Of a stretch of DNA of 11,460 nt, positions 1-7,081 are shown piece by piece. Location of the stretch: assembly GCA_016872225.1 (NCBI GenBank), contig VHAW01000050.1, forward strand, positions 1 through 11,460, written 5' to 3'. The DNA is from Sphingomonadales bacterium (GTDB taxonomy: Bacteria > Bacteroidota > Bacteroidia > UBA7662). Within the stretch, counting starts at the first letter, position 1; each line of letters opens with the position of its first letter. The notes under the pieces are model-generated. The model searched no databases and was not told the origin of the DNA. It saw only the letters and a program-made list of their open reading frames with translations. The position numbers and the translations under genes are program-made.

Positions 1-129
1 AAATTATCTCCGGAAATCAGGGTGGCCAACGGTTTTCGCAATGTATTAGTGCCTGAAACGCATGACTATTCCAATTTTATGGAGAGTCTCCGATCTAGGA
101 CATGGATTTTTTCGTTCACTTTTGAATGA
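1..129 (+). CDS. C-terminal end of an unidentified protein, possibly an outer-membrane beta-barrel (5' end outside window)
   Basis: The first reading frame is open from the window edge for 42 codons and stops with TGA at 127-129. The last residues (RTWIFSFTFE) alternate aromatic and polar residues and end close to an aromatic, as the final strand of many outer-membrane barrels does. The stretch has the same moderate base composition as the following genes. The next gene starts about 50 bases later on the same strand. I do not recognise a family. The open frame is short enough that chance cannot be excluded, so this call rests on frame, composition and the ending pattern only. Confidence 0.4.
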   Translation, partial: KLSPEIRVANGFRNVLVPETHDYSNFMESLRSRTWIFSFTFE

Positions 130-180
130 CGAATCATATTATATTCAATTGAATCTCGTCACTCTTTATTGTTTCTTTCG

Positions 181-960
181 ATGAGTAATCCTGTTCACCG
201 CAAGATAGCCCTTATTACCGGGGCAAGTTCTGGGATAGGGGAAGCAAGCGCCCGATGGTTCGCAACGTATGGATGGAATCTTGTGTTATGGTCTAGACGA
301 TTAGAACGATTGGAGGCGCTCAAAACCGGCCTTCTGCGTGATATAGGGAATGGCTTGGAGGTTTGGGTGGACGAAGTGGATGTGCGGCTCGAGGCCGATG
401 TCAACAAAGCTTTTGCAGCCTTACCCCATTCCTTCCAACCGATTCATTTGTTGCTTAATAATGCGGGCTTATCACAGGGATTGAATGCCGTTCATGAATC
501 AGATCCTCACGATGTCAATCGGGTGATTGACACCAATGTCAAAGGCTTGGTGAACGTAACCAGGGCAGTGGTTCCCGGAATGAAATCCAGAGGCCAAGGC
601 CAGGTCATTCACGTGAGCTCTACTGCTGGTAAGGAAGTTTATTCTGGAGGGGGGATTTACTGCGCTTCCAAATTTGCCGTGGAGGCTATCGCCAAAACAA
701 TGCGGCACGAATTATTGCCCTTTGGCATCAAGGTCGGTACCGTATCGCCGGGGATGGTGGAAACAGAGTTTTCGTTGGTCCGTTTTAAGGGGGATGCCGA
801 GCGAGCAGCCGGGACCTACGCTGGTTTAGAGCCCTTGCATCCTGAAGATGTTGCGGAGGCCATTGGTTTTATAGCAACCAGGCCTGACCATGTTCAAATC
901 GCCGATTTGCACCTTATGCCCAGGGCGCAAGCTGGTAGTGGGGCGATTCATCGGACCTAA
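181..960 (+). CDS. Short-chain dehydrogenase/reductase (classical SDR, YdfG-like)
   Basis: A 259-residue cytosolic NAD(P)-dependent oxidoreductase of the classical SDR family. It shows the nucleotide-binding glycine motif TGASSGIG at residues 13-20, NNAG at 93-96, the structural Asn in DTNV (about 119), the catalytic Ser in VSST (about 147), and the catalytic Tyr and Lys in YCASK (160 and 164). An SPG motif and a C-terminal region of normal length follow. The overall form resembles the YdfG group, which oxidises 3-hydroxy acids such as serine or allo-threonine, but substrate cannot be read from the sequence. ATG at 181 is preferred; an in-frame TTG at 169 would add four residues, and neither has a clear ribosome site. 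The gene converges with dcd, leaving 34 bases between the stop codons. Confidence 0.95.
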   Translation: MSNPVHRKIALITGASSGIGEASARWFATYGWNLVLWSRRLERLEALKTGLLRDIGNGLEVWVDEVDVRLEADVNKAFAALPHSFQPIHLLLNNAGLSQGLNAVHESDPHDVNRVIDTNVKGLVNVTRAVVPGMKSRGQGQVIHVSSTAGKEVYSGGGIYCASKFAVEAIAKTMRHELLPFGIKVGTVSPGMVETEFSLVRFKGDAERAAGTYAGLEPLHPEDVAEAIGFIATRPDHVQIADLHLMPRAQAGSGAIHRT

Positions 961-994
961 AAGCCAATGGCCTGCCCTGTTGGGGTGGCTCTTT

Positions 995-1531
995 CTAAAA
1001 AGTGTTACGCCACATTTGGGACGGTACAGGCTTGACGGTGCGGATGGTGTATTTGGCGTTTTTCTTGGTATGGTACAATTGCTCAATATCCCCCGCTATT
1101 TCAAAGTAAATGAGCTGACCGATGGGCATGCCAGCATAAACTCTGACTAGTTGGGTACACGAAATTTCAAGGGTCCAGGTATTGCAGAATCCAACATCGC
1201 CTTTGCCGGCGGTGGCGTGAATATCAATTCCAAGCCGCCCCACTGAAGATTTGCCTTCCAGAAAGGGAACGTGACGGTGGGTTTCGGTATACTCTTCAGT
1301 AACTCCGAGGTACAAAGTTCCGGGTTGCAGGACCAGGCCCTCGGCGGGAATGGTGAGCTCCTCAACGGGGTTATTCACTTTGGCATCCAGGATTCTGGAC
1401 TTATAAATTGCAAGGTACCTGCCTAAATGGACATCGTAGGAATTGGTACCCAGACATTGTCGGTCAAAGGGCTCAATAAGAATGTGGCCTTGTTGAATGG
1501 CTTCGAGAATGCGTTGGTCCGATAAAATCAT
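995..1531 (-). CDS. dcd: dCTP deaminase
   Basis: Converts dCTP to dUTP and ammonia, feeding dUMP and so thymidylate synthesis. It belongs to the trimeric dUTPase/dCTP deaminase fold. The 178-residue protein begins MILSDQRI and has the early motif GTNSYDVHLG (28-37). The conserved phosphate-binding stretch LEGKSSVGRLG lies at 91-101, and HATAGKGDVGFCNTWTLEI at 105-123. Glu122 aligns with the catalytic Glu of the E. coli enzyme. MPIGQLIYFE (135-144) and a C-terminal tail that would fold over the active site complete it. The GKGDVGFCNTW variant is the form I know from Bacteroidota. The ATG is 8 to 14 bases from the start of the divergent phosphopantetheinyl transferase gene, so its promoter must lie inside that neighbour. 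Confidence 0.95.
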   Translation of the reverse strand: MILSDQRILEAIQQGHILIEPFDRQCLGTNSYDVHLGRYLAIYKSRILDAKVNNPVEELTIPAEGLVLQPGTLYLGVTEEYTETHRHVPFLEGKSSVGRLGIDIHATAGKGDVGFCNTWTLEISCTQLVRVYAGMPIGQLIYFEIAGDIEQLYHTKKNAKYTIRTVKPVPSQMWRNTF

Positions 1532-1545
1532 GGTAATTTGTGACG

Positions 1546-2358
1546 ATGATTGCCCAGGAAATCGTGGACGCTAAAGATAGACCAGGGCTGTGGCGCCTGG
1601 AACATCCCTCTGGTCTTTGGGCAGCGGCAATGGTCACCGAAGAATATGCCGGCCAGTTTGCCTTGGCAGATAGCGTAAATCGATCTGAAAGCACTAACCG
1701 AGACCCCAAAACCCGTCAATGGCAAAGCTCCCGTTTCGCATTGCGGCATTTGTGGGAGACAGGTTGGCAAAAGGGACCGATGGTAGGCCTCGGATTGGAT
1801 GTTCAGAAGCAGCCTTCAGGAAAACCCTATGTCTTGGACCCGGTAGGTCAAGCGTTGCCTTTGGCCTTGGCGCATACCGTAGGAATGGGGGCTGCGGCCC
1901 TTGTGCTCCAGGCAAGCATTCTGGGTATAGGGGTGGATGTGGAGCGGCTATCTGACCGATTTATCAAAGCGTGGCCTCGGATTGCAAGCGTACCGGATTG
2001 GCATCAAGTCTGTAAGGCTGGCCTTATGAATCAAGAGGCCGAGGCAGCAACTTTAATCTGGGTAATCAAAGAGGCATGCTTCAAGGCTGCTTTAGTTCAG
2101 AAATCCTTATTTGGTCAAAATCAGATTATTGAGACAATTAATATAATATCAAAGGAAGGCAACTTGCGATGGGTTGGACAAGTACTTTCTGGTGAGAAGG
2201 ACCACAAGGAAATCCTGGAATTTGAGGCTGGTTGCTTAAACGGGGTGTTTGGCTCGAACTTAAACGGGGTGTTTGGCTCGAAAGGGATTAGCCCGAAGGA
2301 AATCGATAATCAAGAGGGGTTGCCCTGGTTTTGGGCAGTGGCTTGGACTAATGGGTGA
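1546..2358 (+). CDS. 4'-phosphopantetheinyl transferase superfamily protein
   Basis: Transfers the phosphopantetheine arm of coenzyme A to a serine of acyl- or peptidyl-carrier proteins. The two signature metal-binding motifs are present with family spacing: GIGVDVE (Asp131, Glu133) and WVIKEACFKA (Lys175, Glu176). The length of about 270 residues and the two-motif layout fit an Sfp-type single-chain enzyme rather than short AcpS. ATG at 1546 is chosen; GTG at 1540 is in frame and equally possible, and neither has a clear ribosome site. Near the C-terminus is a perfect 24-bp tandem duplication (2235-2282) that repeats eight residues. The gene ends inside dnaG: the two convergent genes overlap by 11 bases. 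No carrier protein or synthase gene lies in the window, so its substrate is unknown. Confidence 0.9.
   Translation: MIAQEIVDAKDRPGLWRLEHPSGLWAAAMVTEEYAGQFALADSVNRSESTNRDPKTRQWQSSRFALRHLWETGWQKGPMVGLGLDVQKQPSGKPYVLDPVGQALPLALAHTVGMGAAALVLQASILGIGVDVERLSDRFIKAWPRIASVPDWHQVCKAGLMNQEAEAATLIWVIKEACFKAALVQKSLFGQNQIIETINIISKEGNLRWVGQVLSGEKDHKEILEFEAGCLNGVFGSNLNGVFGSKGISPKEIDNQEGLPWFWAVAWTNG
2235..2282 (+). repeat. Perfect 24-bp tandem duplication inside the phosphopantetheinyl transferase gene
   Basis: Two identical 24-base units, 2235-2258 and 2259-2282, lie head to tail with no mismatch. Because 24 is a multiple of three the frame is kept, and the protein reads LNGVFGSN then LNGVFGSK. Perfect identity suggests a recent slippage or duplication event. 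It falls in the C-terminal part of the protein, past the two catalytic motifs. Confidence 0.97.
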
Positions 2359-4375
2359 TGACAATGCCGGTCCGTGCGGTAATCCGCCGTTCTGCTTCTT
2401 TGAGTTCATGAATTTCACGTAAAATGACCGGGATGGAGGGATGATCAAACCCAGTGGGGGTTTGTTGTAGATCCTTGAGTTCGGCTTGTTTGAGTCGCCT
2501 ATGCCGCAGGACCTTTTTGAGCAGGAGACGGTCAAAGGTGGTTTCGATTTCCCTTTTAAGATTAACTGTAGGGGGATGTATAGGAATGTCATGCATCTGA
2601 TCCCAATTGGGGCTAATCTGTCGACCCTCGGTGTACCAACGGGTTGCCATAGCAGCGATGGCTTGGTCAGCATGATTTATGAGTTCATGGGAGTTCGGTA
2701 GGCAGCCCTCCTTTTGCCATCGCCCCAGGCACAGTTCCAGAAGGGTTCGGCATGCAGGGCTATCCCAAGTCAGGCTAAGCAGCGTCTCACTCATGTAATC
2801 AACCAGGGTGGTCGGAGTACCCCCTGTGGGATCGTCCATCGTTTGGTCACCGATCAAAAGTAGGAGACGCAAAATTTCAGTTTCTTGAGGCAGATCGCTT
2901 AAAGGTTGAACCTCCGGTATCGTGATATCCTGAACCTTTGGGTTCCAAGAAGGGTCGCTTAAGGAGGTAGAGGGCAGTGCTGCGGTGTTTGGATTTCCCT
3001 GGGGGAATTCGTTAGAAGATGGATTGACAGGGTTTTGGGCAGTGTACGGGTTCCGTTTGGCTCGAAGCTTGAATTGTTGCACGACCGCCTCTTGGACGGA
3101 GGAATCGGGAATGCCGGCGTCTTCTGCCAAGTGGCGGATATATACCGCGCGTAGGATGGGATCCCCAACGCAGGCAATGCTGGCGGCTACCACCTGCAAG
3201 GCATAACTGATTCGTAAGGGATCGCGACCGGCTTCTTTCAACAAAAGATTTTGTTGAAATGCCATAAAATCATGAGCATTATCAATTAAGAATTTTTTCA
3301 GGACATCACCTTGAAGACGCCTTGCCAAATTATCCGGGTCTTCATGTTCGGGCAGAGCAATCACGCGGACCCGCAAATCGTTCTCCAACAAGATGTCAAT
3401 CCCTCGCAAAGCCGCTTTGATCCCGGCCTGATCGCCGTCGTAAATCAGGATCACTTCATCGGCAAAACGGTGGATTAGAGTGGCTTGTTCACGCGTTAAT
3501 GCAGTCCCGCTGCTCGCCACGACATTCTCTATACCTGCCTGGCTCAAGGAAATAACATCCATGTAGCCTTCGACCAGGTAAACAAATCCTGCAGAGGCCA
3601 TGGCCTTACGGGCCTGATGCAGGCCAAAAAGGGATTCGCTCTTGCGGTAAAGCGGGGTCTCTGGGGAATTGATGTATTTGGCCTCCTTGCGGTCTGATTT
3701 GAGAGTTCGACCGCCAAAGCCGATTACCTTGCTACTCAAATGGTAAATGGGGAACAGGACACGCCCTCTGAAACGGTCGTAGTATCCTCGGTGTTCACCG
3801 CTGAGTGCGAGCCCAGCCAGCTCCAATTCCTCTAGGGAATAGCCGCTTTGGGTGGCCATCTCCACCAAGGCCGAAGATTGTTCCAAACTGTACCCAAGGC
3901 CAAAACGGTGTATCGTAGCATCGCTAAGGCCTCGTTCCCGGAAATATGAAAGGCCGATGGCCATCCCTGACGGGTGATCCCAGAGCAGACGCGTGTAGTA
4001 CTGTTGGGCAAAGGCCATAAGGTCCCAAAGGCGGTCCCGTTGGCTTTTCTCGGCTTGGTAGGCGGGGTCATTGTTGGCCCTTTGGTCTTCTTCAATTTCG
4101 ATTTGATACCTGGCTGCCAATTGCTTGATGGCTTCAGGGTAGGTCAATTGATCATGCGCCATTAGGAATCCTACCGCATTGCCAGCCGCACCACAACCAA
4201 AGCATTTGTAGAACCCCTTGGCAGGCGTGACGGTGAATGAAGGGGTTTTCTCGTTATGGAAAGGGCACAAGCCCAGCATGTTGCCACCTCTCTTTTTGAG
4301 CACAACATAATCTCCCACGACCTCTTCAATGCGTGCGGTCTCAAAGACACGATCAATGGTGGAACGGGAGATCAT
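2348..4375 (-). CDS. dnaG: DNA primase
   Basis: Synthesises RNA primers at the replication fork and works with the DnaB helicase. The 675-residue protein has the N-terminal zinc-binding domain with Cys37, His40, Cys58 and Cys61 (CPFH and CFGC). The RNA-polymerase core follows, with a Toprim fold: the catalytic Glu269 is in VEGYMDV and the acidic pair Asp313/Asp315 in IYDGDQAG, then a DPDN motif. A Pro/Ser/Asn-rich linker (roughly 440-510) separates this from a helical C-terminal domain in the position of the helicase-interaction domain. The ATG at 4375 (MISRSTIDRV) matches the family N-terminus; the frame stays open upstream to 4420, adding a hydrophobic stretch that is not part of the family. 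It diverges from the PLP-enzyme gene and overlaps the phosphopantetheinyl transferase gene tail-to-tail. Confidence 0.98.
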   Translation of the reverse strand: MISRSTIDRVFETARIEEVVGDYVVLKKRGGNMLGLCPFHNEKTPSFTVTPAKGFYKCFGCGAAGNAVGFLMAHDQLTYPEAIKQLAARYQIEIEEDQRANNDPAYQAEKSQRDRLWDLMAFAQQYYTRLLWDHPSGMAIGLSYFRERGLSDATIHRFGLGYSLEQSSALVEMATQSGYSLEELELAGLALSGEHRGYYDRFRGRVLFPIYHLSSKVIGFGGRTLKSDRKEAKYINSPETPLYRKSESLFGLHQARKAMASAGFVYLVEGYMDVISLSQAGIENVVASSGTALTREQATLIHRFADEVILIYDGDQAGIKAALRGIDILLENDLRVRVIALPEHEDPDNLARRLQGDVLKKFLIDNAHDFMAFQQNLLLKEAGRDPLRISYALQVVAASIACVGDPILRAVYIRHLAEDAGIPDSSVQEAVVQQFKLRAKRNPYTAQNPVNPSSNEFPQGNPNTAALPSTSLSDPSWNPKVQDITIPEVQPLSDLPQETEILRLLLLIGDQTMDDPTGGTPTTLVDYMSETLLSLTWDSPACRTLLELCLGRWQKEGCLPNSHELINHADQAIAAMATRWYTEGRQISPNWDQMHDIPIHPPTVNLKREIETTFDRLLLKKVLRHRRLKQAELKDLQQTPTGFDHPSIPVILREIHELKEAERRITARTGIVITH

Positions 4376-4449
4376 AGGGATGAAAAAAGCGATGGATAAC
4401 AAAAATACAAGCAATGCCAAGGAGAGCGGGTCCAGTATTTATTTTGGGT

Positions 4450-5703
4450 ATGATAAGACCTCCGCAATTTTGTCCACAACCCCCTTCTGAAGAGGGAGAT
4501 GGCGCATCGACGAGTAATTCTTTGAATTCTGGGGAGTCCTTAACGGGTTGGGATTTTGGTACCAAAGCGGTTCATGCCGGAATTTTCCCGGACCCAACAA
4601 CGGGGGCCATCATGACGCCTATTTTCCAGACTTCCACCTATGTTCAAGAATATCCAGGTCAACACAAAGGCTATGCTTACGCCCGAGGCAAAAATCCGAC
4701 CCGTTCCCAATTGGAAGCCGCCCTTGCCGCTCTTGAAAATGCGCAGCATGGCTTGTGTTTCTCCAGCGGGATGGGGGCGATTGATGCCGTAATCAAAAGA
4801 CTCAGACCGGGGGATGAAGTCATCTGCGGAGATGATTTGTACGGAGGCTCTTACCGTCTGTTTATGCGTCTCTACGAGCCTATGGGAATGGTTTTCCATT
4901 TTGTGGATTTAACCGATTTTCAGGCTATCAAGGCTTGCCTATGCCCTCGTACCAAATTGATTTGGACCGAAACCCCGACCAATCCTTTGATGAAGGTGGC
5001 CGACATTCGGGCTTTGGCGGTGATCGCGAAGGAGTATGGTGTGATGTTGGCCGTAGATAACACTTTTGCCTCTCCTTATTTGCAGAATCCTTTGGATTTG
5101 GGGGCGGACTTGGTGATGCATTCGGCCACCAAATACCTTGGTGGTCACAGCGATGTGGTCATGGGTTTTTTGGCCACCAACAACATTGCGTTGCACGAGG
5201 AACTTGCTTTTATTCTCAATAGTTCAGGGGCCAATCCTGGTCCAATGGATTGCTATTTGGTGTTAAGAGGCATCAAGACCCTTCATTTGCGGATGATGGC
5301 TCATTGTGAAAACGGAAGACTCGTTGCCAATTATTTGAAACTGCATCCTGGGGTTTCCAGAGTCCATTGGCCCGGCTTCCCGGATCATCCAGGGCATGCC
5401 ATAGCCGCATCCCAGATGAGGGATTTCGGGGGTATGATTTCCTTTGAGTTGGCCTCCGATAAGGTTGAAGATGCCATGCGATTGGCCTCTTTTACCAAGG
5501 TCTTTGCGTTGGCGGAATCCCTGGGGGGTGTTGAATCGTTGATAGGACATCCCGCCTCGATGACCCATGCAAGCATCCCTAGACCACAGCGTTTGGCCAG
5601 TGGGGTGACGGACACGCTGCTCAGGCTCAGCGTGGGCATCGAAAGTGCCAACGATTTGATCGCGGATTTGGACCAAGCCATTTGCAAGGCCCTTGGTCGC
5701 TGA
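4450..5703 (+). CDS. PLP-dependent cystathionine gamma-synthase / lyase family enzyme
   Basis: A Cys/Met-metabolism PLP enzyme (fold type I) in transsulfuration. It joins activated homoserine and cysteine, or cleaves cystathionine. Motifs in order are FGTKAVHAG, YARGKNPTR, FSSGMGAIDA, DDLYGGSYR, ETPTNPLMKV, VDNTFASPYLQ and SATKYLGGHSD, whose Lys228 should form the internal aldimine. SLGGVESLIGHPASMTH and RLSVGIE follow near the end. From this Lys to the C-terminus is almost exactly the E. coli MetB length. Synthase and lyase cannot be told apart from these motifs. The N-terminus is uncertain: relative to MetB there are about 30 extra Pro/Ser/Glu-rich residues from ATG 4450, and 42 from ATG 4414. 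TTG 4522 would give a 393-residue protein of normal size. The DUF2400 gene follows with an 11-base overlap. Confidence 0.94.
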   Translation: MIRPPQFCPQPPSEEGDGASTSNSLNSGESLTGWDFGTKAVHAGIFPDPTTGAIMTPIFQTSTYVQEYPGQHKGYAYARGKNPTRSQLEAALAALENAQHGLCFSSGMGAIDAVIKRLRPGDEVICGDDLYGGSYRLFMRLYEPMGMVFHFVDLTDFQAIKACLCPRTKLIWTETPTNPLMKVADIRALAVIAKEYGVMLAVDNTFASPYLQNPLDLGADLVMHSATKYLGGHSDVVMGFLATNNIALHEELAFILNSSGANPGPMDCYLVLRGIKTLHLRMMAHCENGRLVANYLKLHPGVSRVHWPGFPDHPGHAIAASQMRDFGGMISFELASDKVEDAMRLASFTKVFALAESLGGVESLIGHPASMTHASIPRPQRLASGVTDTLLRLSVGIESANDLIADLDQAICKALGR

Positions 5704-6553
5704 GTTTCCGGATTTATCCCGTTTGGGTCCTTTCCTGCTTCGAGTAGCCAGGCATTATAATACCCATTCTTTTGTGGACCTTGATCCGATCTCGGTCCCC
5801 AGGGCCTTCCTTCGCAACGGTGTATTGGCTAAAGAAAAGGGAATAGCCTACCATCAAGCGAATGTGGAAATTGCGGCGCTCATTGCCGCTCATTTTGCTT
5901 GGGGCCGTCGGGATATTATCTTATTCAAATCCTGGGCTTTACTGCAACGTATGGATCTTGAGCCGGGGCCCTTTGTCCAAAGCGCATCTGTGTCGGAGTG
6001 GGGACGCTTGAAAGGTTTTGTGCATAGAACCTTCACGGATAGCGACGTGATGTGGATGTTAGGTCACTGGTCGGTTTACTTGGCCGAGCAGGGGAGCCTT
6101 GAGGGCATGTTTGCGGGCCAAACCGTGAAGGATGGCCTGAACAGGTATGCCTCCTTGATGAAGGAAGGTTTAGCCTATGGGGACAGGTTGCGCAAACATT
6201 TTGCATCCCCTGCGCTGGGTTCGGCATGCAAGCGTATGAATATGTTGTTACGATGGATGATTCGTCGCGATAAGGCTAGGGTGGATATGGGATTATGGAA
6301 GATTCATGCCATGAAGGACTTGCAATTGCCTTTGGATGTGCATGCTACCGCAACGGCTTCGGCATTGGGCCTGCTGCCTGCTAAAGCAACGCCGAACTGG
6401 ACCACGGTGGAATATATGGGCGCTTTGGCGCGTCAAATTTGTCCGAATGATCCCGCATTGCTGGATTTTGCCCTCTTTGGGTTGGGGGAGGAGTCCCTGC
6501 GTTTGGGTATTCCGTTATCGGAAATACTTCACAACGTAGCGGAGAACCGGTGA
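5693..6553 (+). CDS. DUF2400 (TIGR02757) family protein
   Basis: A 286-residue soluble protein of the uncharacterised DUF2400/TIGR02757 family, common in Bacteroidota. Family features visible are YNTHSFVDLDPISVPRAF near the N-terminus, the IAALIAAHFAWGRRDIIL stretch, NMLLRWMIRRD, VDMGLWKIH, LPLDVHATATASALGL and FALFGLGEES. The conserved Trp, Arg and His residues suggest an enzyme or nucleic-acid-binding role, but no activity is established that I know of. The only suitable start is TTG at 5693, inside the last codons of the PLP-enzyme gene; the 11-base overlap points to translational coupling. No in-frame ATG occurs before the conserved region. The gene converges with the Pta-like gene, with seven bases between the stops. 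Confidence 0.92.
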   Translation: MVAEFPDLSRLGPFLLRVARHYNTHSFVDLDPISVPRAFLRNGVLAKEKGIAYHQANVEIAALIAAHFAWGRRDIILFKSWALLQRMDLEPGPFVQSASVSEWGRLKGFVHRTFTDSDVMWMLGHWSVYLAEQGSLEGMFAGQTVKDGLNRYASLMKEGLAYGDRLRKHFASPALGSACKRMNMLLRWMIRRDKARVDMGLWKIHAMKDLQLPLDVHATATASALGLLPAKATPNWTTVEYMGALARQICPNDPALLDFALFGLGEESLRLGIPLSEILHNVAENR

Positions 6554-6560
6554 AGCGTAT

Positions 6561-6968
6561 CTACTTCTGGTTGGGAGGGTCTGGAAACGGGTTGAGGGAA
6601 CTGATCACCCAGTCCACATCCCCTCGGAGCCACAGGGTATGTGCCAAGTTTAAAGGATTTTTAATCCATTTGAGGGCTGCTTTGCGATCCGTTTCTCCGG
6701 AATCCTCTAGGTATTCATCCAGTAAATTTTCCAAATCGGGAGGATTTAGAGGGTTAATAACCCCATACAAGCGACTTTCAGGCAACCGATATTTCCGGCA
6801 TTGATCAAATACCTCGAGTTCATCGCCGAGCAAGACCACCTCTGCAATTTGATCCTCCAATACGGCTTTGGCTAATTTTATGACCTCAGGATGGGTACCT
6901 TCCACAAAGCATAGGATGGGTTCTTCCAAATTCCTAGCCCAGGAGCGTATTTTGTCGAGCTTATCCAT
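6561..6968 (-). CDS. Small protein matching only the N-terminal part of a phosphate acetyl/butyryltransferase (PTA_PTB) domain
   Basis: The 135-residue product aligns by eye with the start of the phosphotransacetylase domain. PILCFVEGTHPEVIKLAKAV corresponds to the IFLPEG...R.vkAA region, AEVVLLGD to the cVLLGn motif, and a YGVINP stretch to IEIVDP. The helical region DRKAALKWIKNPLN and the DVDWVISSLN end correspond to the DGLVSGA segment. It stops there, so the remaining two thirds, which carry most active-site residues, are absent. The DUF2400 gene begins seven bases past its stop, leaving no room for a lost tail. It is therefore unlikely to make acetyl-CoA; it may be a binding or regulatory module or a truncated relic. 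The intact frame, clean ATG (6966-6968) and native-like composition favour a real gene. It diverges from mnmE across 113 bases. Confidence 0.72.
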   Translation of the reverse strand: MDKLDKIRSWARNLEEPILCFVEGTHPEVIKLAKAVLEDQIAEVVLLGDELEVFDQCRKYRLPESRLYGVINPLNPPDLENLLDEYLEDSGETDRKAALKWIKNPLNLAHTLWLRGDVDWVISSLNPFPDPPNQK

Positions 6969-7081
6969 GGATCACCGTGGCACTTAATGCCAGACTGAAT
7001 GAATTACTAATGTAGGAATGCCAAGTCAATTTTCATCGTTGTTGAGCATATTTCATTTTAGATTTTTAGCATAAACGCATC

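Noticed and set aside
961..1000. Possible bidirectional terminator between the SDR and dcd stops (AGCCAA and TTGG..GGCT arms)
   Set aside because: The arms pair imperfectly with a long loop, and only a short T-run follows on one side.
4376..4420. Upstream extension of dnaG by 15 hydrophobic residues
   Set aside because: Primases are cytosolic and the family N-terminus matches the ATG at 4375; the extension has no ribosome site.
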